Assembly (NCBI RefSeq): GCF_030525845.1
Contig: NZ_JAUNDY010000014.1
Coordinates: forward strand, 1 to 47,103
Origin: Moraxella sp.
GTDB taxonomy: Bacteria; Pseudomonadota; Gammaproteobacteria; Pseudomonadales; Moraxellaceae
Reading direction: 5' to 3'
DNA: 47,103 nucleotides
Each line of letters begins with the position of its first letter. Position 1 is the stretch's first letter. Shown here piece after piece: positions 35,128 through 43,867 of this stretch. The position numbers and the translations under genes are program-made. The notes under the pieces are model-generated. The model was not told where the DNA came from, did not search any database, and saw only the letters and a program-made list of their open reading frames with translations.

Positions 35128-37755
35128 ATGCTAAAACTCCCGAACCTATCCCAAATCTTTGGCAAAAAAACCAAAAACGCCCCTCTACTCGCTGAACAAA
35201 CCGCCAAAAAAATAGAAAACAAGCCCTCCACCTATCGCCACCTATCAGGCAAGGGGTTATCGCTTGCAGTCAAGGCACAAGTGCTGGGCGAGATTCCCTC
35301 CATTGATGATGATATCCCCACATTTTATGTTCTGCGAGAGTACTCTCGCTCCAACAGTCTGCTTGTGGACATAAAAACTCGTGAGCTTGGCTTGCCATCG
35401 GCTCTTGCCTCCACACGCACTGGCAGTATCCATGAAAGTGCCTCTGTGATTTTTTTAAAACATCGTCACAGCTCATCTCATGTGCCATCGCCACGCCTTG
35501 AAAGACTGGTCGAGGCATGCCTAAATGACCCTAGCCTAAACATACGCCTCATTCCCGTAACTATCCTATGGGGTCGTGCCCCTGATAAAGAAGACAGCCT
35601 GCTTCAACTGCTCATGGCGGACGAATGGGATAGCCCCAGTATCCCCAAACAGCTCTTTAACATCGGCGTGATGGGGCGTGATACGGTGGTGCAATTTGCC
35701 ACCCCAAAAGATTTACAAACCCTCATACACGACACCCAAACCGCCGAAGATGACAATGACATCAGCGCCAGAGCTTTGACGCAGTCCATTTGTGTTCGCC
35801 TAAAAGGTTTTTTGGATAAGCAACGCACCAGCATCATCGGTCCTGACTTGTCTGACAGACGCAACGTTACCGAACAAATCCTGTCATCTGCTACCGTCCA
35901 AAATGCCATCGAACATGAAGCACGTGTCAGCCACAAATCCATCAATGAAATCAAAAAAGAAGCCTCAAATTACATCGGCGAGATTACCAGCGACTATTCA
36001 CATTCTACCGTGCGACTGTTTGACCAATTTTTAACACGACTGTGGACTAGGCTATATGACGGCGTAGAGGTTAGGCATTTTGAGCGTGTTCGCCAGCTTG
36101 CACCCGACCATCAAATCATCTATGTGCCGTGCCACCGTAGCCACATGGATTATTTGCTATTGTCTTATGTCATCTATAAGCGTGGACTTCGTATCCCTCA
36201 CATCGCTGCTGGCGACAACCTAAACATTCCCATCGTGGGTGGACTGCTCAGAAGTGGCGGTGCGTTTTTTATGCGTCGTAGTTTTAAGGGTAATGCCCTA
36301 TACAGCACCGTTTTTAAAGAATACCTACACACGCTCATGCAACGAGCCGCCCCTATTGAGTATTTTGTGGAAGGGGGGCGTTCTCGTTCAGGTCGCCTGC
36401 TACCGCCCAAGCTGGGTATGCTCGCCATGACCGTAGGTAGCTATCTAAGAGACCCTGCCAAACCTGTGGTGTTTATCCCCACCTACATCAGCTATGAGCG
36501 AATCATGGAAGGGGCAACTTATGTGGGCGAACTAAAAGGCAAACCCAAAGAGTCCGAAAATCTCCTTAGCCTCATCAAGACCGCCCAAAAAATCGAGCGT
36601 ATTTTTGGTACAGTACATCTATCCTTTGGCGAACCGCTTTATTTGGCAAATTTTTTAGAAAAATTTAATGTCAAAACCAACCAAGAAGCCTCCACACTAA
36701 GCCTTGATGACCAAGAAACCAACACCGAGCAAACGCACGCCATGATTGCCAACATCGGCGTAAAAATCATGCAACACATCAATAAGGCAGCGGTAGTAAA
36801 TCCTGTCTCACTGCTTGCTTTGGTGCTACTCTCCACCCCAAAATCCGCCCTAGACGAAGAAGGGGCTATCGAGCAAATCGCCCTATATCAGCGTATCGCC
36901 CAAGCCCTACCTTACGATGACGACACCTTTGTAACCGACATGTCACCGAAGGATATTTTGGCGTATGGCTTACAACTCAAACTCATCGAACGCACCCCTC
37001 ATATCTTGGGCGACGTGATACGAGTGGCAGACAAGCAAGCTCCTCTGCTTAGTTATTTTAAAAACAACATCTTACATGTGTTTATCCTAGCTAGCCTCAT
37101 CGCTGCCCTCATCCAAAGAAATGGGCGCATGCACCAAAGCGAGCTTTTGAATATTGGCGAGCTACTCTATCCCTTTTTGCAGACCGAGTTGTTCTTAAAG
37201 TTCCCCCAACGCAATATCCATCAAACCATCGACAACATTCTAAGTGTCCTAATCGCCGAAAATGTCGTGGTAAAATGGGAAGATGGACTGTTTAGCACGC
37301 CTGAGACCAACTCCTTAGCCTACCAACAACTCATGACGCTTGCCAGCTCCGCCCAGCAGAGCCTTGAACGCTATTTTATGGCATTAACCCTCCTGTCTGA
37401 GCAAGGTAGTGGTCGCCTAAACAGCGAACAGGTCGTAAACCTCTGTTATTTCTTGGGTCAGCGTGTCTCGGTGCTGTATGCTGATGATTTGCCTGACATG
37501 TTTGATAAGGCATTATTTAAGAGCTTTATTGACACATTAGTGCGTATGGATTATGTACAAATTGACACCAAAACAGCCATGATTCATTTTGATGAGCGTA
37601 TTGACAAAATCGCAGAACACGCCAAATTTGTCCTAAATCCTGACATGATAGAGCTACTACGCCACAGTGCTCATCTTAGTCATGATGACATCAGTACCGT
37701 CATGAATCAAATGAACTCAAAACATAAATTCGGACGCACACCCACAGGTAAATGA
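35128..37755 (+). CDS. plsB: Glycerol-3-phosphate 1-O-acyltransferase
   Basis: PlsB adds the first acyl chain to glycerol 3-phosphate at the inner membrane, starting phospholipid synthesis. The 875-residue length fits the family. The acyltransferase motifs are clear: HRSHMD at about 335-340, GGAFFMRRSF, FVEGGRSRSGRLLPPKLGM (about 412-430), and VFIPTYISYERIMEG. A variable N-terminal region precedes them and a long C-terminal helical domain follows. The leader (34987-35127) is A/T-rich and holds no clear promoter match. PlsB and TesB being divergent neighbours may be coincidence. Confidence 0.94.
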   Translation: MLKLPNLSQIFGKKTKNAPLLAEQTAKKIENKPSTYRHLSGKGLSLAVKAQVLGEIPSIDDDIPTFYVLREYSRSNSLLVDIKTRELGLPSALASTRTGSIHESASVIFLKHRHSSSHVPSPRLERLVEACLNDPSLNIRLIPVTILWGRAPDKEDSLLQLLMADEWDSPSIPKQLFNIGVMGRDTVVQFATPKDLQTLIHDTQTAEDDNDISARALTQSICVRLKGFLDKQRTSIIGPDLSDRRNVTEQILSSATVQNAIEHEARVSHKSINEIKKEASNYIGEITSDYSHSTVRLFDQFLTRLWTRLYDGVEVRHFERVRQLAPDHQIIYVPCHRSHMDYLLLSYVIYKRGLRIPHIAAGDNLNIPIVGGLLRSGGAFFMRRSFKGNALYSTVFKEYLHTLMQRAAPIEYFVEGGRSRSGRLLPPKLGMLAMTVGSYLRDPAKPVVFIPTYISYERIMEGATYVGELKGKPKESENLLSLIKTAQKIERIFGTVHLSFGEPLYLANFLEKFNVKTNQEASTLSLDDQETNTEQTHAMIANIGVKIMQHINKAAVVNPVSLLALVLLSTPKSALDEEGAIEQIALYQRIAQALPYDDDTFVTDMSPKDILAYGLQLKLIERTPHILGDVIRVADKQAPLLSYFKNNILHVFILASLIAALIQRNGRMHQSELLNIGELLYPFLQTELFLKFPQRNIHQTIDNILSVLIAENVVVKWEDGLFSTPETNSLAYQQLMTLASSAQQSLERYFMALTLLSEQGSGRLNSEQVVNLCYFLGQRVSVLYADDLPDMFDKALFKSFIDTLVRMDYVQIDTKTAMIHFDERIDKIAEHAKFVLNPDMIELLRHSAHLSHDDISTVMNQMNSKHKFGRTPTGK

Positions 37756-37807
37756 TTGCAATTCACATCTGGATATTATATAGTAACCCAAAACACCACG
37801 AGGATAA

Positions 37808-38260
37808 ATGATGAACATGCAACCTTGGCAATGGCTGATTTTTGGCTTAGTTTTGATGATACTTGAAATCTTTGTGCCGACATTTTTCTTGTTGTGGTTT
37901 GGACTATCAGCAGTCATCATTTCGCTTTTTGCGTGGATGATTGGCATGTCATTGACCATCAGCGTCATCGCTTGGCTTATCTTGTCAGTCATTATCTGTA
38001 TTTTATGGTTTAAATTTATCCAGCCCCACATCAAAAACCGCACCACCGCAGGGCTAGGTGGTAGCGTCATCATCGGTGAGATTGGTATGCTAACCCACGC
38101 CCCCACATCGGACAGACTAGGCAAGGTACGATTTAGCGTCCCAAAAGTCGGCTCTGATGAATGGGCTTGCCGTGCCGTTGATGGCGAAATGCTAAACGCA
38201 GGCGATAGAGTGATTGTTACGGCTGTATTGGGCAATGAATTGGTTGTCAAACGAAAATAA
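37808..38260 (+). CDS. NfeD-family membrane protein (short form)
   Basis: A 150-residue protein of the short NfeD (NfeD1b) type: two or three membrane helices (about 10-45 and 50-76) and a C-terminal OB-fold domain (about 85-148) with GEIGMLTHAPTSDRLGKVRF and the closing DRVIVTAVLGNELVVKR. Short NfeD proteins pair with SPFH proteins, and such a gene follows 36 bases later here. The pair probably forms a membrane microdomain complex in the inner membrane. Confidence 0.88.
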   Translation: MMNMQPWQWLIFGLVLMILEIFVPTFFLLWFGLSAVIISLFAWMIGMSLTISVIAWLILSVIICILWFKFIQPHIKNRTTAGLGGSVIIGEIGMLTHAPTSDRLGKVRFSVPKVGSDEWACRAVDGEMLNAGDRVIVTAVLGNELVVKRK

Positions 38261-38296
38261 TGGGGATAGCCCCTCACTTATAAATTAGGAGTAAAA

Positions 38297-39145
38297 ATGT
38301 CAGTATTATTTGTATTAGTCGCTTTTGTGGTGTTTACCATCTTTAAAGGGGTACGCCTTGTCCCTCAGGGCTACAAATGGGTCGTACAACGACTGGGTAA
38401 ATACCACCAAACCCTAGAACCCGGTCTTAACTTCATCATTCCCTTTGTTGATACGGTCGCCTACAAAATCACCACCAAAGACATCGTGCTTGACATTCCA
38501 AGCCAAGAAGTCATCACACGAGATAACGTGGTCATCATTGCCAACGCTGTCGCCTACATCAACATCATTCAGCCTGAATACGCCGTCTATGGTATTGAGG
38601 ATTATGAATATGGTATCCGCAATTTGGTACAAACCTCGCTACGTTCCATCATTGGCGACATGGATTTTGATGCCGCCTTATCCAGTCGAGACCAAATTAA
38701 AGCACAACTTAAACACGCCATCTCTGATGACATCGCAGATTGGGGCATTACCCTAAAAACAGTCGAAATCCAAGACATCAGACCCTCACACACCATGCAA
38801 ATGGCAATGGAAGAACAAGCCGCCGCCGAACGCCAGCGCCGTGCGATGGTAACACGTGCCGACGGTCAAAAACAAGCCGCCATCTTAGAGGCAGATGGTC
38901 GCTTAGAAGCCTCTCGCCGTGATGCCGAAGCACAAGTAGTGCTAGCTCGTGGTTCAGAAGAGTCTATCCGCCTCATCTCATCAGCGATGGACGGCAAAGA
39001 AATGCCTGTGGTGTATCTACTTGGCGAACAATACATCAAAGCCATGAATGAAATGGCACAATCTGACAACGCCAAAACCGTCGTCCTACCCTCCGATATC
39101 CTAAACACCGTCAAAGGACTGGTGGGCGATAAATTAAAAGGCTAA
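38297..39145 (+). CDS. SPFH/band 7 (stomatin-like, paraslipin/QmcA) membrane protein
   Basis: A 282-residue stomatin-type protein: one N-terminal membrane segment (about 2-19), then the SPFH domain (VRLVPQGYKWVVQRLGKYHQTLEPGLNFIIPF, residues about 20-51; DIVLDIPSQEVITRDNV), and a C-terminal coiled-coil region rich in Glu, Ala and Arg (AMEEQAAAERQRRAMVTRADGQKQAAILEADG). It forms oligomers on the inner membrane and is linked to membrane protein quality control in related bacteria. It follows nfeD and is closed by a strong terminator, so the two make a two-gene operon. Confidence 0.9.
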   Translation: MSVLFVLVAFVVFTIFKGVRLVPQGYKWVVQRLGKYHQTLEPGLNFIIPFVDTVAYKITTKDIVLDIPSQEVITRDNVVIIANAVAYINIIQPEYAVYGIEDYEYGIRNLVQTSLRSIIGDMDFDAALSSRDQIKAQLKHAISDDIADWGITLKTVEIQDIRPSHTMQMAMEEQAAAERQRRAMVTRADGQKQAAILEADGRLEASRRDAEAQVVLARGSEESIRLISSAMDGKEMPVVYLLGEQYIKAMNEMAQSDNAKTVVLPSDILNTVKGLVGDKLKG

Positions 39146-39154
39146 CCCAATACA

Positions 39155-39181
39155 CAAACCCACCAACGTGGGTTTGATTTT
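39155..39181 (+). terminator. Intrinsic terminator after the SPFH gene
   Basis: CAAACCCAC (39155-39163) and GTGGGTTTG (39168-39176) form a perfect 9-pair stem with tetraloop CAAC, followed by ATTTTAT. It closes the nfeD-SPFH operon before the NYN gene. Confidence 0.82.
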
Positions 39182-39227
39182 ATCATAACACCATCTTAAT
39201 AATGGCTTTTCTCGGAAAATTAAAATC

Positions 39228-40810
39228 ATGTTTAACAACATTGCCGTACTCATCGATGCTGATAACATCAGTGCCAATAAAGCAGATTGGATTTTTAATA
39301 AAATCAGTGAATTAGGCACAATCGGCATTAAGCGAATTTATGGCGATTTTACAAAGTCGCATTTATTACCTTGGGAGACACCCACCCTAAAATACGCCAT
39401 CGAAAAACAACACCAAACCAGTTATAGCACAGGCAAAAATTCCAGCGATATTGCATTGGTTATTGATGCCATTGACTTATGGCACACCAAAAATTATGAC
39501 GCTTTTTGTATTATTTCATCTGATAGTGATTTTATCAGATTGACGGTACGCCTAAGACGTAATGGCGTGCAGGTTTTTGGATTTGGCGAGGACAAAACCA
39601 ACACAGCGTTTCGCCAAGCCTGTTCAAAATTTTTTAATGTCAGTAGCATTACAACACCCAGCAACCCCCCCCTCTCACTTCCTTAACCACATCAACCAAA
39701 CAATCTGCAAAACACACCAAAACTCAACTCAAAGGCGACACCAAATTACTAAACGCCCTGCGTGATAGCATTCAAAAAAATAAAGCCGATGAAAATGGCT
39801 GGGTAAATTATGCTGTTTTTTCATCATATCTACAAAAACACCATTCAGACATTAACCCTCAAAATTATGGCTATGATAAGTTTTATGAGATTATTGATCG
39901 AATAGACTTATTTGAAGGCAAAAAAGAAAACTCTACCATATTTATTAGACAAAAACCCACTCAAAACAATGGTGTCAATAGCCAATATTCAAAAGAAAAA
40001 TTATTACAAGACACCAATTTAATAAACGCCATCAAAGATGGTATTACCAAAACTTCGGTAAATGGCTGGGCAAATTTTACCAATTTTACCCAATACCTAA
40101 ATGTCAATTACCCAAACATCAAACCCAAAAATTATGGCTATAAAAAATGGCAAAGTCTCATTAATAAAATAGACTTATTTGAAATAAAAAAAGAGGATAA
40201 TGTGCCATTTATCCGTGAAATCTCAAATGATAAATCCACAGTAGCCAATACCAAAATCCACAACCAAAAATTGCTCGATGACATCACACAAATCATCAAT
40301 GAAAACACCACTCGCACTGATGAATGGGTACATATCGGCTATCTAGGAAGTCAATTAAAAAACAAAGGATACAACCCAAAAGACTTAGGCTTCAAAACAT
40401 TTGGACTGCTACTTGCAAATGCTTGGGGTATTACTCACAAAAAGGTAGGTAGCGGTGATTATTTTACGCTCGCCGACCAGTCAAACATACAACCTGCCAA
40501 TAAAACAAAAGCCATAAAACCCAAATATAATCTGGATTTACAATCAACGCATTTTTATCAAATTTTATTAAGAAATAAGATGGTCATCAGCCATAAAATT
40601 CAGCAGTTTTTAGATGGCGGTCAAGAGATTGATATTAATGATTTTTTAAATTTGATTATTAAAAACATACCAAAAGAGATGATGTTAGATGATAAATCAA
40701 ATCATGAGTGTTTTTTGATGTTTATTGAATATGAATTGATACAATTTAAATTAATATACAAAGACAATAAAGCCATCTTTGCCCACGAATACACCATTAA
40801 GCCTCATTGA
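39228..40810 (+). CDS. NYN-nuclease / triple OST-HTH (LOTUS) protein, out of frame in this copy at a C8 tract
   Basis: The first frame (39228-39686) encodes a complete NYN domain of the PIN-like RNase fold: VLIDADN with D10, SSDIALVIDAID with D74 and D80, and ISSDSDFIRL with D99 and D101. It then reaches C8 (39665-39672) and soon stops. One base shifted, the reading is open without a stop from the tract to 40810. It encodes three LOTUS-like repeats (about 39746-39950, 40018-40218, 40271-40490), each with the NGW(V/A)N...NYGYxKxxxLI or equivalent pattern, then a helical tail. With nine Cs (or six) the gene would give one 527-residue protein. A start at 40202 could express the last LOTUS repeat alone, but no good ribosome site precedes it. 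NYN-LOTUS proteins are thought to act on RNA. Confidence 0.8.
39665..39672 (+). repeat. Coding poly-C tract (C8) at the NYN/LOTUS frame break
   Basis: Eight consecutive C residues lie exactly where the NYN frame must shift to join the LOTUS frame. Slippage by +1 or -2 restores the full protein; with 8 the NYN frame ends at 39686, and with 7 it ends after about 33 codons in another frame. Confidence 0.9.
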
Positions 40811-40814
40811 CAGA

Positions 40815-41408
40815 TTAATGGTTGGAGTTACCCCCAAATGCGGCAGGAGATTTGGTGTTGTCCGCCCCCAAAATCTGCACCCAATAATACTTATATTGGC
40901 TTTTTGGGGCATACACCAACCCCATGCCGATTTTGGTATGATTGGCATTCATCATGGCATGATAATGCGTTGGACTGTTTTTAAACTGCAAGATAACATC
41001 GCTGGCACGTGCCTTGCCTGCTGCGATATTTTCATTAGCACCCCTACCGACACTCATGCTCGTATAATACATTTCACCATTGGGTCGCTCATGGTCAAAT
41101 TTTTGAACAATCTCATAAGCTCGCAATTGGGCATAAGCAGATAAATTTTCGTCATAGCGAAGTACAGACAAGCCGTTTTTGGCACGCAGGGCATTGGTAA
41201 GATTGATGGCTTTTAGGATTTCAGCGTGTTGGTTGTCGGTGGGTCGCTCCACAAATAGACTAATCGGCACAGCTGGCGTGGGTGGTGGCATGATAATCAC
41301 GTAGGGCTGATAAATAGCGACAACGCTTTGTTGGTATTTAATAAACTCGGCATTGGCAATACCAAAAGTAGCAAGCACCGCCACCAATAAGACAGGTTGT
41401 AATTTCAT
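40815..41408 (-). CDS. Secreted CAP-domain (SCP/PR-1-like) protein
   Basis: A protein of about 197 residues with a Sec signal peptide (MKLQPVLLVAVLATFGIANA, cleavage after ANA). The mature part has a CAP domain: LTNALRAKNGLSVLRYDENLSAYAQLRAYEI, then FDHERPNG (His and Glu of the CAP cavity), SVGRGANENIAAG, SPTHYHAMMNANHTKIGMGLVY and YYWVQILGA. Bacterial CAP proteins are extracellular or periplasmic with mostly unknown roles. A start 12 bases upstream (41420) would also give a signal peptide, and I cannot decide between the two. It converges on the NYN-LOTUS gene with a 4-base gap. Confidence 0.83.
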   Translation of the reverse strand: MKLQPVLLVAVLATFGIANAEFIKYQQSVVAIYQPYVIIMPPPTPAVPISLFVERPTDNQHAEILKAINLTNALRAKNGLSVLRYDENLSAYAQLRAYEIVQKFDHERPNGEMYYTSMSVGRGANENIAAGKARASDVILQFKNSPTHYHAMMNANHTKIGMGLVYAPKSQYKYYWVQILGADNTKSPAAFGGNSNH

Positions 41409-41431
41409 CACAAAATCCATCAATCTTACCA

Positions 41432-41461
41432 ATAAAAAGCAAGGCATCAATACCTTGCTTC
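41432..41461 (-). terminator. Intrinsic terminator after queH (minus strand)
   Basis: Read on the minus strand, GCAAGGTATTGATGCCTTGC forms a stem of 7 or 8 pairs with a short loop and is followed by a T run. It lies 12 bases past the queH stop and before the CAP gene start. Confidence 0.72.
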
Positions 41462-41473
41462 ATCGCTTTACCA

Positions 41474-42223
41474 TTACTTGTCATCATCGCCATAATATTT
41501 GACACCGATTTTAATTGGCTCTCTTCCTTGACTACGGCGAAAATTATTGGTATCACGCAAAGAGTAGGCACAGCCACAATATTCTTGTTGGTAAAAATGC
41601 TCACGCTTACTAATTTCAATCATACGACTGCTACCACCGCCTTTTCGCCAGTTAAAATCCCAATAATCGAGACCCTCATAAGGGGCAACGGCACGGTGTC
41701 CGCAATCGTTGATTTGTGCCATGTTTTTCCAGCGACTGATGCCAAGCGAGCTGGTCATCACAGGAAAGCCATGCTCATGGGCGTATAGGGCGGTGCGTTC
41801 AAACCGCATATCAAAACACATGGTGCAACGGCGACCCCGCTCTGGGTCTTGCTCCATGCCTTTGGCACGGGCAAACCAATTATCCATGTCATAATCAGCA
41901 TCAATAAATGGTATGCCGTGTTTTTCGGCAAAGGCGATGTTTTCGTTTTTGCGGATTTCGTATTCTTTTTTGGGGTGAATGTTGGGGTTATAAAAATAAA
42001 TGGTAAATTCAATACCGCTTGCCAGCATTGCCTCCATGACTTCGCCCGAGCAGGGGGCACAGCATGAGTGCAGTAGCACTTTTTTGTGTCCGTTTGGCGG
42101 AATCAAAATTTCACGGTCAATGGGCGTTAGGTGTGGGTTGGTTGGGTCGGCTTTGGCAATTTGGGGCTTGCCTTTTTTTTGTCCGTTTTGGGATTGTTGG
42201 GGGGTGTGGGTTTGTACAGTCAT
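41474..42223 (-). CDS. queH: Epoxyqueuosine reductase QueH
   Basis: QueH (DUF208) reduces epoxyqueuosine to queuosine in tRNA, the last step of the pathway, and replaces QueG in many bacteria. The 249-residue protein keeps the iron-sulfur and metal cysteines: [11 protein letters not shown] (about 66-76), [10 protein letters not shown] (about 135-144), and YCGCAYS near the C-terminus. The SSLGISRWK block is also typical. I chose ATG 42223 (MTVQTHTP); a longer frame to 42565 would cover iscX on the other strand completely and has no family match. About 35 N-terminal residues before IDREIL are low-complexity. Confidence 0.93.
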   Translation of the reverse strand: MTVQTHTPQQSQNGQKKGKPQIAKADPTNPHLTPIDREILIPPNGHKKVLLHSCCAPCSGEVMEAMLASGIEFTIYFYNPNIHPKKEYEIRKNENIAFAEKHGIPFIDADYDMDNWFARAKGMEQDPERGRRCTMCFDMRFERTALYAHEHGFPVMTSSLGISRWKNMAQINDCGHRAVAPYEGLDYWDFNWRKGGGSSRMIEISKREHFYQQEYCGCAYSLRDTNNFRRSQGREPIKIGVKYYGDDDK

Positions 42224-42328
42224 GATTTTTAAAGATAATGATGATAAATTAAAATGGCGGTTATTATAGCATTGATTAAAAAAATTTGTTAAAATTTGTA
42301 TAACTTTCACTTTAAAAAAAGGTTTTTT

Positions 42329-42529
42329 ATGAAACTTAACTGGCACGACAGCCTTGACATCGCCATTGCGTTGGCAGAAAAGCACCCCGATGTCGATGTG
42401 CAATATATCCGCTTTACCGATTTGCACCGTTATGTCTGTGAACTGGACGACTTTGTTGGTGAGCCTGACAAGTCCAACGAAGCAATTTTGGAAGCCATTC
42501 AAATGGCGTGGCTTGATGAGTTGGACTGA
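42329..42529 (+). CDS. iscX: Fe-S cluster assembly protein IscX
   Basis: IscX (YfhJ) is a small acidic protein that binds IscS and modulates Fe-S cluster assembly, possibly as an iron-dependent regulator. The 66-residue product [21 protein letters not shown] through [21 protein letters not shown] matches the family throughout, including the DxxxVxFTDLHxYVxEL pattern. The ATG at 42329 is preceded by AAAGG. It is usually the last gene of the isc operon, but here it stands alone next to queH, which is also a metal-cluster enzyme gene. Confidence 0.93.
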   Translation: MKLNWHDSLDIAIALAEKHPDVDVQYIRFTDLHRYVCELDDFVGEPDKSNEAILEAIQMAWLDELD

Positions 42530-42831
42530 TACCACCCAGACAAAATATCTCCGATTGATAAACAAACTTCATATTATTGTAATATCAATTAAACAAAAAT
42601 GATAAATTTATGATAGAATAGACAGCCGAAGGTTGCCCAGCCGTTTTTATTAGTAAATAACCAGCAAGGCAATTGCATGAATTTTATGTGGTTTTGGGCA
42701 ACTTTCGCCCCCCCCCCCCCCGTATTTAATCCGATGAGTGCATTGAGTGGTATGGCTGTTTTTCATGACTTATCAACACCCTTATATAGCCTCTGTTGGC
42801 ATTCATCATTATTGACATTGATGAGAAAATT
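42530..42831 (+). other. Leader region with inverted repeat and C14 tract upstream of the sensory cassette
   Basis: About 300 bases hold no gene. They contain an inverted repeat, CGAAGGTTGCCCA (42627-42639) and TGGGCAACTTTCG (42695-42707), 12 of 13 matching with a 55-base loop. Directly after it comes a run of 14 C (42708-42721). A weak -35-like AACTTT (42700-42705) and TATTTA (42723-42728) would flank the C tract with 17 bases between, but the match is poor and is only a suggestion. Confidence 0.6.
42708..42721 (+). repeat. Homopolymer tract C14
   Basis: Fourteen C residues preceded by TTTCG lie 110 bases before the binding-protein start. The flank resembles the C13 tract at 9124, which is preceded by TGTCG. 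Such a run is long enough to slip at high rate in replication. Confidence 0.9.
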
Positions 42832-43830
42832 ATGATAAAGACAGTGCTAAGTGTTGCTATTGCCACACTAATCTTGACCGCATGTGGTCAAGCTCCTACC
42901 CCAACCAACCCCCAAGATATCGCCTATCCGACCGCTAATGTAGGGGTTAGCATTACTAATATCACCAACCCATTTTTTAAGAGTGCATTTGATGCTTATC
43001 AATCCGAAGGAGATGCTAATCCCTCTTTGACCCTTATCGTTGAACAGGCGGATAATGACCAAAACACCCAAAATACCCAAATTGAAACGATGATCTCCAA
43101 AGGTGCAAAAGCCCTAGTACTCAATCTTGCCGATGTATCACAAGGCAAAGCAATCATTGATAAATATTGTGGTCAGGTTGCTCTTGTGTTTTTTAATCGC
43201 AATCCAGGCGATAAAGCTCTTGCCCAGTGTGATAGAGCCTACTTCGTAGATGGAGATGCCACCCAAGCAGGAGTGCTACAAGGACTAAAAGTTTTGGAAT
43301 TATGGAAAGCCAACCCCAACTGGGACAAAAACAACGATGGTAAAATCCAGTTTGCCATGCTAAAAGGCATTCCAGGCCACGCAGGCGCACAGGCTCGCAC
43401 CAAATGGGCTATTGGTACCATGGAAAACTATCCAACCTTGGGTATTGATGTAGAAGAGATATATGCTGATTTTGCCATGTTTGATAAAGAGCAAGCTCAT
43501 GCATTGGTGTCATCATGGATAACAGAACCAAAGTTTCCCAATGTGGAGATAATTCTTGCCAATAACGACGCAATGGCACTGGGGGCAGCAAAAGCCCTAG
43601 ATGAGGCTCAAATTAAGCTACCAATTTTTGGCATTGATGCCACCGCTGATGGATTAAATGCAGTCAAATCTGGTCAAATCACCGCAACCGTACTCAATGA
43701 TGCCACAGAACAAGCCAAAGTCTCGCTACGTCTTGCTGCTAATCTTGCTGCTGGTACCGACCCATTAGAGGGCATCGACCACAAACTACAACACAAAACC
43801 ATCAACGTGCCTTACCAAGAAGTAAAATAA
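42832..43830 (+). CDS. MglB-like periplasmic sugar-binding lipoprotein
   Basis: A 332-residue periplasmic binding protein of the galactose/glucose MglB class. The start ATG 42832 gives MIKTVLSVAIATLILTAC with lipobox LTAC (Cys18), so it is membrane-tethered, unlike soluble E. coli MglB. The two-lobe fold is evident: VGVSITNITNPFF, KALVLNLAD, a calcium-loop-like DKNNDGKIQF, LKGIPGHAGAQARTKWA, ILANNDAMALGA, FGIDATADG and ATVLNDA. Ligand residues Asn, His, Arg and Asp of MglB are largely kept, but the MglB aspartates at the 14 and 154 positions read Asn and Gly and the Trp reads Phe. So the ligand may not be galactose. No ATPase or permease gene is near; a kinase gene follows 37 bases later. Confidence 0.85.
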   Translation: MIKTVLSVAIATLILTACGQAPTPTNPQDIAYPTANVGVSITNITNPFFKSAFDAYQSEGDANPSLTLIVEQADNDQNTQNTQIETMISKGAKALVLNLADVSQGKAIIDKYCGQVALVFFNRNPGDKALAQCDRAYFVDGDATQAGVLQGLKVLELWKANPNWDKNNDGKIQFAMLKGIPGHAGAQARTKWAIGTMENYPTLGIDVEEIYADFAMFDKEQAHALVSSWITEPKFPNVEIILANNDAMALGAAKALDEAQIKLPIFGIDATADGLNAVKSGQITATVLNDATEQAKVSLRLAANLAAGTDPLEGIDHKLQHKTINVPYQEVK

Positions 43831-43867
43831 CAGGCATATTGACACCAAATATTCAAGAGATAACATA

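Noticed and set aside
40202-40810. Independent small gene for the third LOTUS repeat
   Set aside because: The open frame continues upstream without a stop to the C8 tract and encodes two more similar repeats, so it is the 3' part of the NYN-LOTUS gene. Internal initiation cannot be fully excluded.
42224-42565. N-terminal extension of queH to 42565
   Set aside because: It would cover iscX on the opposite strand entirely, and the extra residues have no family match; iscX is clearly real.
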